Assembly (NCBI GenBank): GCA_905331475.1
Contig: CAJNYU010003045.1
Span: 142,660 to 206,659, forward strand
Direction: 5' to 3'
DNA: 64,000 nucleotides
Source of the DNA: Rotaria socialis
Taxonomy: Eukaryota > Rotifera > Eurotatoria > Philodinida > Philodinidae
In this document: positions 27,601-37,341 of the stretch, one piece after another
How the letters are laid out: every line of letters begins with the position of its first letter
Position numbering within the stretch: position 1 is the stretch's first letter
Program-made: the position numbers and the translations under genes
Notes under the pieces: model-generated
Told to the model about the DNA's origin: nothing
The model's input: only the letters and a program-made list of their open reading frames with translations
Databases searched by the model: none

Positions 27601-28613
27601 TTGTTTTTTTTCTCTCGTGTGAATACTTGAAATATTAGAGAGATTAATTATTTAAAAAACAATGATCTATGAAAAATAAATCTTAATCATCAGTTGAGTT
27701 GGACACGTTTACGGGGAAGTTCGTCTAAGCGATAAAAAAAATATTTAAATAAGGTTAGACACATGCTGATTATCATTCGGCTTGTCCTAATCGTTTTCTT
27801 TTCGATCTTGAAGTAGTAGTGTGCAAGCATTCGGGATATGATAGATTCATTAGATGTCTTTGTCTCAACTATTAAAAGAAGTTGATTTTATGACCTTGAG
27901 TTTTACCGCGAAATATCACTTTCAAAATCTATATAGAACCGGATGAGTTTCATTATTATTTCAATCAGATTTATTGTGTATGTTGCCTTGAAATAAATCA
28001 TAAAGATTTGTGACACAGAAATTGACAGGAGTAGCGACAATATTTATGAAGTTTTATTGATTTCATTAGAATCGTTCTTTTAACGTTCCTCTTAAATTCT
28101 ACTTTACCTATCAACAATAAAGTAGACAGAAAAATCCAAGTTTATTTGCATTGATTGCCTATTGATAATCTCATATTACCTCGGCGTACTTTAATAATTT
28201 TTATATTGAAAAATTCAATTGCTTTGCGCTTTTGTTTATATTCGAGTTTTTCAATTTATTTCTCTATAAATAGAAGTTAACTTTTGCCGAGTACTCTTAA
28301 AAATCTCAAATGACTTTTTCTTTTCGATTTATTTTTCGAAACATCTCAGAAAACAAAAAAGACGAAAAATTTACTCATATGATTTAATGATATTCATAAA
28401 ACGGTCCTTTTATTTATTTTCAAAAATGAATTAAAATATTCAAGTATAAATCTTACTTATTCTTGTATTATTAAAATTGGCATAATTACTCTTCTCCTCG
28501 TCAGGGTTGTTTCTATTTAATGGCACCTGATATTGAACAAATAAAAATATTTTATAATTGAAAAAAATAAACTTTCAACAAAATAAAAAACTCACTCGAG
28601 CAGGGGCCTTCAT
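21677..28613 (-). CDS. Leucine-rich-repeat scaffold protein with polyQ tract
   Basis: A many-exon gene starting at 28613 (MKAPARVPLNRNNPDEEK) and ending at TGA 21677-21679 (CPTPSWM). Early exons hold leucine-rich repeats (LQILICNGNSLTTLAGVEHI, LGSLILSNNRLQWIELQHIR). The repeats are capped by LPRIWMCDGIFV, then AAERNQIDEFF. Then follows a long helical, possibly ARM-like, region (about 25.2-26.9 kb; for example SAEEQKELLSPILGNILKM). A globular segment at 23.9-24.2 kb includes AIGDRILTAPQTFGRIVTIP, loosely reminiscent of SH3/CAP-Gly-like folds. The C-terminal tail is disordered, with about 23 consecutive glutamines at 23,085-23,155. Two introns are long (about 870 bases after the second exon and about 830 near 22 kb). 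Probably a cytoskeletal or centrosomal scaffold, but no orthologue could be named. Exon ends in the 24.2-26.9 kb part are approximate. Confidence 0.6.
23085..23155 (-). repeat. Polyglutamine-coding CAG/CAA tract
   Basis: A run of mixed CAA and CAG codons (seen as TTG/CTG on the plus strand) encodes roughly 23 glutamines inside the LRR scaffold gene. A nearly pure CAG block lies at its upstream end. Such tracts usually vary in length between alleles. Confidence 0.9.
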
Positions 28614-28688
28614 AATTATCAACTGAACATGATAAATTAAAGTAGTCTAAAAATTTTATAAAAAAATAGCTGAAAAAGAAAATCACTA

Positions 28689-28715
28689 TATTATTATTAT
28701 TATTATTATTATTAT
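28689..28715. repeat. ATT trinucleotide microsatellite
   Basis: About nine ATT units in the ~460-base space between the LRR scaffold gene (-) and APMAP (+). This divergent interval probably holds both promoters; nothing else is visible in it. Confidence 0.8.
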
Positions 28716-29077
28716 GTTCGATGAGTTTAATAAGGCACGAAGAAAGGAGGTAGGTGCCAGATGAGATAGAATTTCAATCAATCAGCTGTTCTTCGTATAT
28801 TTGAATGACTCGATATAAGACATCGACGAGAGAATATCCATTCATGTAATCTGTTTCCTAGCAACTGCCTTCGTTTTACTATGGAGAGAAAAGGAAAAAC
28901 GACATTTGCGTCTATTTGGAACCCTACGATAGTAGCGCTCATATGAAGATTCGCTAGAACGAGCACAGACATAGGTTGTTTTTAATGGAACATTTATAAA
29001 TAGACTAGATATAATATATAGGTTAATAATAATTTTGCCTCGAAATTTTGTTTACTGGTGAGAATAAGTGGGACACA

Positions 29078-30920
29078 ATGACGGAAAGTGTTCGTCAACG
29101 GAAAAAAATCGATGAATCTAATGTTCAACCGTTAAATGATGATGAAGATGATGTCAAGCGACGTATTACAATCGATCGATACGATCATGAAAATCGAAAT
29201 CAATCATCAATAACAATATCGTAAATAAAATTTTCGGCTCTTTTCCTTAATTATTTACATGTTTAAAAGAAAATTATCAATCATTTCATTTGTTCTGTAT
29301 CGAGAAAATTTCTATTGGAAATCTAAGAGCATTTAAATTCCTAGCGCCACTAGTGGTAAGTTTAATAGAGCAATCTATATTTATATTTAGGCAAATATCT
29401 TTGGGTATAATAGCAGTATTGATGATTGTTCTATTGATTTTCATAAAATTTGGTTTACCTCATGAAGATCATATGACAAAACAGTAAGAATCGAAGATTT
29501 TCAAAAACGGAAATATTTTTAGTTTACAGTTTCGTTTAGTTTTCCAGCTTCATTACCAACAATGGACGGTGGACCTTTGCTAGTCAATGATTTTCTGTCT
29601 CATAGTGAACGAATTCATGTTGGTGAAGGACCAGAATCAATTGAACCGTTAAATGGTAAATTTTCTTACTTGGTACAAATCAAAACGACTTCATTATCTA
29701 TTAGGCTTACTTTACACGGGTTTGAAAAATGGTTCAATTGTCGAACTTGATCCTATTAGTAAAAAAACTCGCATTATCTATTCTTCACTTAGCGTTGATG
29801 ATCATCTACTCAACTGTGGTAAGATTAATACCTATGAGTTCAATCTATTAAATAATTTTAAAATTTATATTTCAGGACAAGATAATCTCGAACATGTATG
29901 TGGCCGTCCATTGGGTATTCGTCGTTTTTCCGATGACGAACTTATCATTGTTCAAGCATATCATGGTATATTTAAACTTAATGTAAAAACAAGTATGTTG
30001 TTAAAAACAAAAACGAAAAGATTTTGCTTTGGACAAACATCGTTTTATAACATTGAATTGTATGAATGAATTTGCTTATAGAGAAACTAACTCAACTTAT
30101 CAGTGGCGATGATAAGCGATTTGGTTCTCGACCATTACGCTTTGTTAACGATGTTGATGTCCTCGATGGACGTTATCTATTTTTTACTGATTCTGATTGG
30201 CTTTATCCACGAAAAGAATTCATGACTGTTCTACTACGAGCTAATCCTCGTGGAAGGTAAATTAGATGATTAGTTTTCTTTTTCTAGACTAATTGTCTAG
30301 TTTAGATTGATTCGTTTTGATATTGCAACTGGTAAAGTACGTATTCTTGATGATCAACTTTCATTTCCGAATGGTGTGCAATTATCTGCCGATAAACTAT
30401 CAGTATTAGTATGTGAAACAACATTAGCTCGAGTCGTTCGACATTGGATCGGTGGTGAGAGTAAAACAATTGGAAAGACTGAAGTATTTATTGATAATTT
30501 ACCTGGCCTTCCCGATAATATTCGTTTGACCAGTACAGGAAACTATTGGGTTGCCTTTGCTGTTGTTCGACATAGCGATACAATTAGTTTATTTGATTAT
30601 TTACGCAATTGGCCTCGACTACGAACAATACTTTCCGTAAGTTTTGAACAAACCTTATCGACAGATAATTGATATTCTATTTTCAAACATTTGCTCACGT
30701 TTTTCTTTAGTTTATGCCGAATGTAATCAAAAAAGTACAAACACGTTTACCACAGCATGGTCTTGTTGTTGAACTAAGTAAAGACACTCGTCATATTGTT
30801 CGTTCGTTACATGATGCTGAAGGATTAGTTGTTTCGTCAACTTCACAAGTTACTGAATACAATGGTCATCTTTATTTTGGCTCATATTATCTAGAGCATA
30901 TTGCAGTTTTCAAACTCTAA
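29078..30920 (+). CDS. APMAP-like strictosidine synthase/SMP-30 family protein
   Basis: Eight exons with short introns. The start at 29078 opens a polar cytoplasmic N-terminus, followed by a single membrane anchor in the second exon (ISLGIIAVLMIVLLIFIKFG); the rest lies outside. The six-bladed beta-propeller follows, with family hallmarks VGEGPESIEPLNG at the first blade, CGRPLGIRR and YHGIFKLNV. The second half carries RPLRFVNDVDV, DGRYLFFTDSD, LSFPNGVQLS, LPGLPDNIRLT and a final YFGSYYLEHIAVF. This is the layout of adipocyte plasma membrane-associated protein, a type II membrane protein with arylesterase-like activity in vertebrates. About 400 residues, full length. The next gene starts 147 bases downstream on the same strand. 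Confidence 0.92.
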
Positions 30921-31051
30921 TTAGACGAATTTTTTAAACTTATTTATGTGCTCATTTGTTATACCAATATTTTGCAGTTGTTTTTCTGTTTCTTTCTTAT
31001 CATTTATGTTAAATCTCGGTTGACGGGTCAAACGTGTAGTCAAGCATGCGT

Positions 31052-31063
31052 TTTGTTTTCTAG
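31052..31063 (+). promoter_or_regulatory. Acceptor-like site directly before a start codon
   Basis: A pyrimidine-rich run ending in CTAG sits three bases upstream of the SPRYD7-like ATG, 143 bases after the APMAP stop. Read with the similar sites at 32,791-32,800 and 54,098-54,110, it may be a spliced-leader acceptor. It could equally be the end of a 5' UTR intron. Confidence 0.4.
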
Positions 31064-31066
31064 ATT

Positions 31067-32613
31067 ATGCTTTCGTGTTTGAAAGGTGCATGTTGCTTGC
31101 GGTTTTTGCAAGGCACAACTTATCCAGATGTTATCGTGTCTCATCGACCTGAAGTTACACTGGATACATCACGAATGGGCCAAGATGTCGTCGTAGTCAA
31201 AAATGGACGACGTCTATGTGGCACTGGTGCCGCTGTTGCTGTGAGTTGTTATTTTTTTTCGCGATGGTTCATTTTCAAAACTTTTCTTCTGGTTTAGAAT
31301 GCGCCAATCGTACAGAACAAAGCATATTTTGAAGTTAAATTACAAACTCAAGGTTCAATAACGACGTCTATTTATAAGCTATCTTAGTTTTTTTGTTAAC
31401 TAATAGGTAATTGGGGTATAGGCTTAGCAACTCGACGAGTAAATTTATCAAAAGTCCCATTAGGATATGATGGTGAAGCATGGATTATGGATCAGTATGG
31501 TCAAGTTAAACATGAAAATAAAGTATTGAGCCAATTCAGAACTAATATAGAAGAAGGTGATGTTGTGGTAAGTAGAATTTATATTATCATGAAAAACTGA
31601 AAGTCTTTTATTTATCAAATGAATTACTCTTTAGATTAATAGTAACAGGATATAAAGTTTCTGGGAAATCAAGACTAACTATTTGATTTGAATCAAAAGA
31701 GTTTTTAAATAAAATTCATCTGATAGAAAATCTATTTCTGAGTAGCATCGGAATTGCTATTTTGAGTTAATAAGAATCGGAAATACTTCGTCCTTGACAT
31801 TTATGCATTCTATAAATAACATTCTGTCGAACTGATATTGGTACTGACTCTTCCTACTCTCTTCTAAGAGTAATACCCGTTTATAGCTTTATTACTGTTA
31901 TACAAACAACATCAAGATTAGCCAATAGAATTTGAATATCGACAAAAAGTATTTTGTATTTCAAATCAATCCTAAAACTTAGCCGGAGAAGTTTTATTGA
32001 AGTTAGAAGTACGGTTCGAGTTCAAATTGTGGAAGTTCTACTATCAATATAAGGAAATTTTCAGATACAAACGAGGCGTCATTATGTGGAAAATTCAGTA
32101 CAAGGATATTTCAACACGGTATCTATTCTTATCAGATAGAAAAGATAATACTAGTAGTAGTTGTCGACATAATTGTATAGATAGAAATAACATCATTAAC
32201 AGGATCAATTCTAATCAATACAACTTCATATTCAATCATGTCGATCTAAAGAGTGTTGATATAAGAGAACTTGAAAAAGAAAACCTCATGCACTAAATTT
32301 TAAGAGAATTTCTTTATAATGAATTTCTTTTGCTTTTGTTTTTCGACAGGGTTTCGCATATGATCATGATACATTTCGCATTTTTGTGAATGGAACCGAA
32401 CAAGAACCATCGTGTCGTGTAACAATACGTGGTACTATTTTCCCTATTTTCTACGTTGATGAAGGTCAATATTTATTTAAGAATACAGCGAATTCATTGA
32501 AAATTTGTGCTCTTTTACTTTTAGGAGCAATACTTGATATTCAATTTTCAACATTTTATTTTCCTCCACCGGAAGGCTACGATCGTATCCTATTAGAAAA
32601 ATCACTCATATAA
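31067..32613 (+). CDS. SPRY-domain protein, SPRYD7-like
   Basis: Five exons encode about 200 residues. Characteristic stretches are TLDTSRMGQDVVVVKNGRRL, CGTGAAVA, KAYFEVKLQTQGNWGIGLAT, GDVVGFAYDHDTFRIFVNG and GTIFPIFYVDEGAILDIQF. They follow vertebrate SPRYD7 (CLLD6) closely from end to end, including length. The single SPRY fold is a protein-interaction domain; the cellular role of SPRYD7 is not established. The third intron is about 780 bases (31,570-32,350) against about 50-60 for the others and contains no credible gene. A TTTTCTAG acceptor-like site lies just before the ATG at 31067, which fits trans-splicing or an unseen 5' exon. Confidence 0.9.
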
Positions 32614-32790
32614 AAATTATGAACAAATTATAAGTATTTTTTGGTTTCTGAACAGTGACTAATTGTCTGTATATAGACTTTTTCATGCGCTTCAATACTC
32701 ATTGATCTTTTTGTTTTACTGATTATTCAGATATTTAATATATTTGCTGTTTCTCTTTTTTTCGCGAACAAAGATCTTCTATAAATATGT

Positions 32791-32800
32791 TCTTTTCAAG
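32791..32800 (+). promoter_or_regulatory. Acceptor-like TCTTTTCAAG abutting a start codon
   Basis: The sequence TCTTTTCAAG directly precedes the ATG at 32801 of the P5C dehydrogenase gene. A polypyrimidine run plus AG joined to the start codon is what a spliced-leader acceptor with a near-zero 5' UTR would look like. A 5' UTR intron is the alternative. Confidence 0.4.
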
Positions 32801-35072
32801 ATGTATCGTTTATGTGTTCGTCGTTGTGCATCAACATTTTCACTTCGGTATACGACGATAAATGAGCCGATCCTTGAATATCGACGTAATAGTAATGAAA
32901 TACAACAAGTGCAAAAGATTCTCGAGGAATATCAATTAAAAGTAACACGTATTCCATGTATTATTGACGGAAAAGAATTTTGGACAAATGATATCCAAAA
33001 GCAAGTTCTTCCATTCGATCATCAACATGTGCTAGCTGAATATTGTTATGCGGACAAATCAATTATTCAAAAAGCTATCGACCGTGCAGCTAAAAACCAA
33101 GCGACTTGGAATGCAATACCTATCGAGCAACGTGCTAATATTTTTCTTAAGGTTGCATTTGCTTTTTTTTCTTTGGAGTTAATTGGCGAGAAAAAGATTA
33201 ATGTCTTTTCGGCCTAATTTAGGCAGCTGATCTTGCCGCTGATTTAAAATGGCGATCTCGGTTAGTTGCTTCGACTATGCTGGGTCAAGGTAAAACTGTT
33301 TTTCAAGCAGAAATCGATGCCGCTTGTGAATTAATTGATTTTTGGCGTTTCAATGTTCAACATATGGCAGCAGCAATGGCTTATCAACCAACAAGCACAC
33401 AAGATTCTGATAATAGTTACGGATATCGAGGTCTTGAAGGCTTTGTTGCTGCTATATCCCCATTTAACTTCACTGCTATCGGTGGTCATCTTGCTTCCGC
33501 TCCAGCTTTCATGGGCAATACTGTCGTATGGAAACCATCGGATGCTGCTGTACTATCAAATTATATAGTCTATAAGATTCTTGAAGAAGCTGGTCTACCT
33601 CCTGGTATCATTCAGTTTGTACCATCGAGAGGTGAAGATTTCGGTCGAACAATTACTCAATCACAAGATCTTGCTGCTATTACATTTACTGGTAGTACAA
33701 AAACGTTTAAAGTAAGTCAAAACGATTAATACGAAGTGCACAGAAATGTGGATGTTTTTGGAAAAAATGCAAATGATCTATAGCTTTTGAATCAGAACTA
33801 AATGCATCACGTGGGTCTTAATGATCTATGAATGATCGTGCTTACCCTAAACAAAAATAAATGTTCCTAGTTCTATCGAAATACATCACCGTAAATGAAA
33901 GTAAGTTTCTCTATAGAAAGTAGAACAACATTCACTGGATTGTTTCTAATAGGCGTGAATTCGTTCCAATATCCTTCTTCCTTATCACTAAAAAAACTAA
34001 AACATTCTTTTTCAACTAGGAACATTTCAAATAAAACACATTTTAGTGCATGGGTATATTTTATCACAGCTCTTAACTGGATGAACCACACACGCAAACT
34101 AATTTCCTTTCTATCCAACACTGCCTTTGCTATGCTAGATGCTTTTTCGGACTTTCCACGCTTTTTTTGTGAGTATGAACTTATATCGTATATCCATCGA
34201 ACAGCAAACTACGAAGCATTATTCTCATAATTTACTGTTAAATTCTATTTCTATAGACTCTATGGAAATGGGTAGCAGAAAATATCGATCACTATCGAAC
34301 ATTTCCTCGTTTAGTCGGTGAATGTGGTGGTAAAAATTTTCATTTAATTCATCCATCAGCTGATATAACAACTATCGTCAATGGAACAATACGCTCAGCT
34401 TTCGAATATAGTGGACAAAAATGTTCTGCTTGCTCTCGTGTTTATTTGCCACGATCATTATCGAATGAATTTTATTCACAAATGAAAACAATTATGGAAA
34501 AGCAATTACGTATTGATACACCGTTGAAATTCGATACATTCACGTCGGCTGTTATTGATCGTAATTCATTTAATCGTATTAGAATGTATATTGATTATGC
34601 ACGAAAATCATCATCAACGAAAATTATTTTTGGTGGAGAATGTAATGATTCCGTTGGCTTTTATATACAGCCAACATTAATTGAAACGGCCGATCCAAAT
34701 CATAAATTAATGCAAGAAGAAATTTTTGGGCCTGTTGTTACTGTCTACGTATATGATGATAAAAAATATGATGAAACTGTTAATTTAGTGAATCAAACAT
34801 CCAATTATGCTTTAACTGGTTCCATTTTCTGTCAGGATAAAACTATCCTAGAGAAAACTCGTGATCGTCTAGTAAATGCAGCTGGTAATCTCTATTTAAA
34901 CGATAAATCAACTGGATCGGTTGTAAATCAGCAACCATTTGGTGGTGCACGTTTATCCGGTACGAATGATAAAGCAGGTGGTCCCCATTATATCTTTCGT
35001 TTTTCTTCTCCATTAGCTATAAAAAGTATGAAAGTACCATTGACAACATTTAAACATGTTTCAATGGAATGA
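32801..35072 (+). CDS. ALDH4A1: Delta-1-pyrroline-5-carboxylate dehydrogenase, mitochondrial
   Basis: Three exons encode about 550 residues. The start at 32801 gives a basic, Arg-rich presequence (MYRLCVRRCASTF) suited to mitochondrial import. The body is an aldehyde dehydrogenase of the P5CDH subgroup: ISPFNFTAIGGHLASAPAFM, VWKPSDAAVLSNY, the cofactor loop FTGSTKTFK, the general-base glutamate in GECGGKN, and the catalytic cysteine in SGQKCSACSR. Near the C-terminus are EEIFGPVVTVYVYDD and QPFGGARLSGTNDKAGGP. The enzyme oxidises glutamate semialdehyde/P5C to glutamate with NAD+ in proline breakdown. The second intron (about 33,712-34,256) is unusually long. All catalytic residues are intact. 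The gene continues a same-strand row with APMAP and SPRYD7. Confidence 0.95.
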
Positions 35073-35684
35073 GATCTTTTTCTTTCCGCTCCTACTTAAT
35101 CTCGTTTTTGAAATTATTCCATTTTTCTCTTTTGTGATCTGGCAACTTTATTTTTATAGTTTCAATAAAGACTAACTGTTTTTCTGATTGTGACTTTATT
35201 AATAAAATGTTGTAATTTATTTAATAGCACATTTTTTTCTACCAAATAAATATACTTGTATACATTTTATCTATTTTCTGACAGTTGTCTTCGTCGTAAT
35301 TTCACTGAATCTTTCACCAATGAAACACGTAAGTAGTTCACATCGAATAACGGAATGTGATTTTAAGAATAATATGAAATGAAATTAAGATATCTATAGG
35401 GCTATGAGATTTTCTTTCTAGAATAAATCATACATCATCAGTCAAACATTTAAGATGTAATGAGATCATTTTTGTGTACTCACTTTTTGAGTACACTGTC
35501 GATTGAAAGCCTCATCCGATTGTCTTGAAATTTTGTACACAGAATGATCTCATCAATATCTCAGTCGAGAAGGATCCGTCGTCAAGAAATGGCTGAGTTA
35601 TCGAAAACATTGTCATTATTGACCAGGCCATCCCTGAGGCGGGGGGGGGGGGGGGGGGGGGGCGGGTTTTTTGAAAAGTGTTTN

Positions 35685-35718
<34 letters not shown>

Positions 35719-35971
35719 CCCCCCCCCCCCCCCCCCCCGCCCCCCCCCCCCCCCCCCCCCCCCCCCCCCACAGGGATTTTTTCAAAAGAATTTTTCTTTC
35801 TCAGAATTATTCAAAACATATATAAATCGACTCCGTTTTTGCAGTACAGGTAACAATCGGATGCGAATCCGATGTTTCGTCATTTTTTTTTGTTTATTTA
35901 CGATGATTATTTTCAGATTCATTTTAGAATCATAATAACAACAGTTGGATCGTATCGTATCTATGTTTTAG
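35073..35971. other. Spacer with homopolymer assembly join
   Basis: Contains the 3' UTR of the P5C dehydrogenase gene and the poly-G/N/poly-C block listed below. The first exon of the SET gene should lie here but was not found, perhaps because sequence is missing at the N. Confidence 0.5.
35642..35769. repeat. Poly-G run, one N, then poly-C run: likely assembly join
   Basis: About twenty G (35,642-35,662) are followed by a short GC-GTTTTTTGAAAAGTGTTT piece and a single N at 35,684. Then come about 85 C with only a few G, up to 35,769. The sequence after the C-run (AGGGATTTTTTCAAAAGAA) is roughly the complement of the piece between the G-run and the N. This looks like a palindromic or mis-joined end rather than normal genomic sequence. 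Confidence 0.8.
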
Positions 35972-37025
35972 TATATGGTGGTCAAATTCATGAAAATGTG
36001 AAAATTGATGTTAAAGAAGAACGCGGTCTTTTTGCAACTGATACTATTGAATCTTATGCTGCTCTCGTTACTGTACCCCGGTCATTAATAGTCAACAATC
36101 AACATTCTGATTTATCGATTTTTAGCACGGACACGGAACGGCAAGGTCTGATGATGTTTCTCATACGCGAATATATGAAGGGCGATGCATCATTTTGGTT
36201 TCCTTGGATAAAACTTTTAAATATTGATAAAGAAGCTGATGAATTATTAAAAATAAAAATGCATCTATTCGATTGTGTAGAACATAGTACATTGGGTCAA
36301 GCATTAACAGCTCGATATCAGCAACTTCAAGAAGAATATCAACAATTAAATTTCAGTGAAACAAATTTTGAATTATTTTGTGCTGTTGATCATCTTGTTT
36401 GGTCTCGAGTACTTGATTTACCTGAAAGTGAACCTCTTTCATTAGTGCCGTTTATCGATTTTGCTAATCATAGGTATGTTATTCTATCTGCGATGCACAT
36501 TTTCTAGACGCATATTTATCTATTAGTTTAAATGCTAATGCACGTTGGTTTCTTGACGATGAAACACGTAATTTAATTCTTCGGTCCGAACAAATATTAA
36601 AGCCAGATGAAGAAATTACAATTAATTATGGATTAAAATCCAATGAAGAATTATTATATTTATATGGTTTTACTCTATCCGACAATCCAAATGATCGTGT
36701 TACGTTACCAGTTAGTTTACTACCTGATGATGTTCTACTTGCTGATAAACTACGATTAATTCAAGAATTAAATTTACCTCCACGATTGACTTTAAATTTC
36801 AATGGTCATCTTAATGAACAATCAAATCGTTTAGTAAAAATTTTAAGTGCACAAACGCATACGACTATTGATACAGAAAATGAATATTATAAACCGTATC
36901 TTCTCAATCTATTTAATGAATATCTTAACGAATTGAACGTGTGTTCTGATGATGAGAAATTTATTAAATATTATCTTGATAGTCAAAAATTCATTGTTAA
37001 AAAAGCGATAGATAATTTGAAATAA
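35972..37025 (+). CDS. SET-domain methyltransferase, LSMT/SETD type, 5' end missing
   Basis: Two recognised exons, 35972-36473 and 36537-37025, with an acceptor (TTTTAG) at the first, so at least one 5' exon is missing. The SET fold of the Rubisco-LSMT/SETD3-4-6 group is clear: an N-terminal EERGLFATDTIESYAALVTV strand pair, the long inserted helical iSET region, LSLVPFIDFANH, the cofactor/active-site segment DEEITINYG, and the closing tyrosine in LLYLYGF. A shorter Rubis-subs-bind-like helical C-terminal domain follows. These enzymes methylate lysine or, in SETD3, histidine of proteins such as actin. The exact subgroup cannot be fixed by eye. The missing start probably lies in or before the poly-G/C join. 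Confidence 0.82.
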
Positions 37026-37341
37026 AAATTTAAACCGTTTTGAATATGATTTCTATTATAGAAAAACCTGTTTGATGCCAGCTCAACTGTTAACCTAGTG
37101 CAAAATCACGCTTCCATCTATTGAATTATTCTCACTATGATCAAATAGCCAAACAGATCAGAAAACGACTAGCGTCGACTACTTCTGGAAAATGACCAAA
37201 CCTATGAAATGAGTACTATGCTCACGGTTGAATTAAAACTAATATATTTATATGCATAAATAAGATATATTTTTATTTCAAGAAGTAAAAAGGCCTTAAG
37301 AAACTGCGCAATTTTTTAAGAAGTAAATATCCAGCCGAAAT

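Noticed and set aside
35642-35830. Poly-proline and poly-glycine frames across the G/C homopolymers
   Set aside because: They come only from homopolymer runs beside an N and are assembly artefacts, not proteins.
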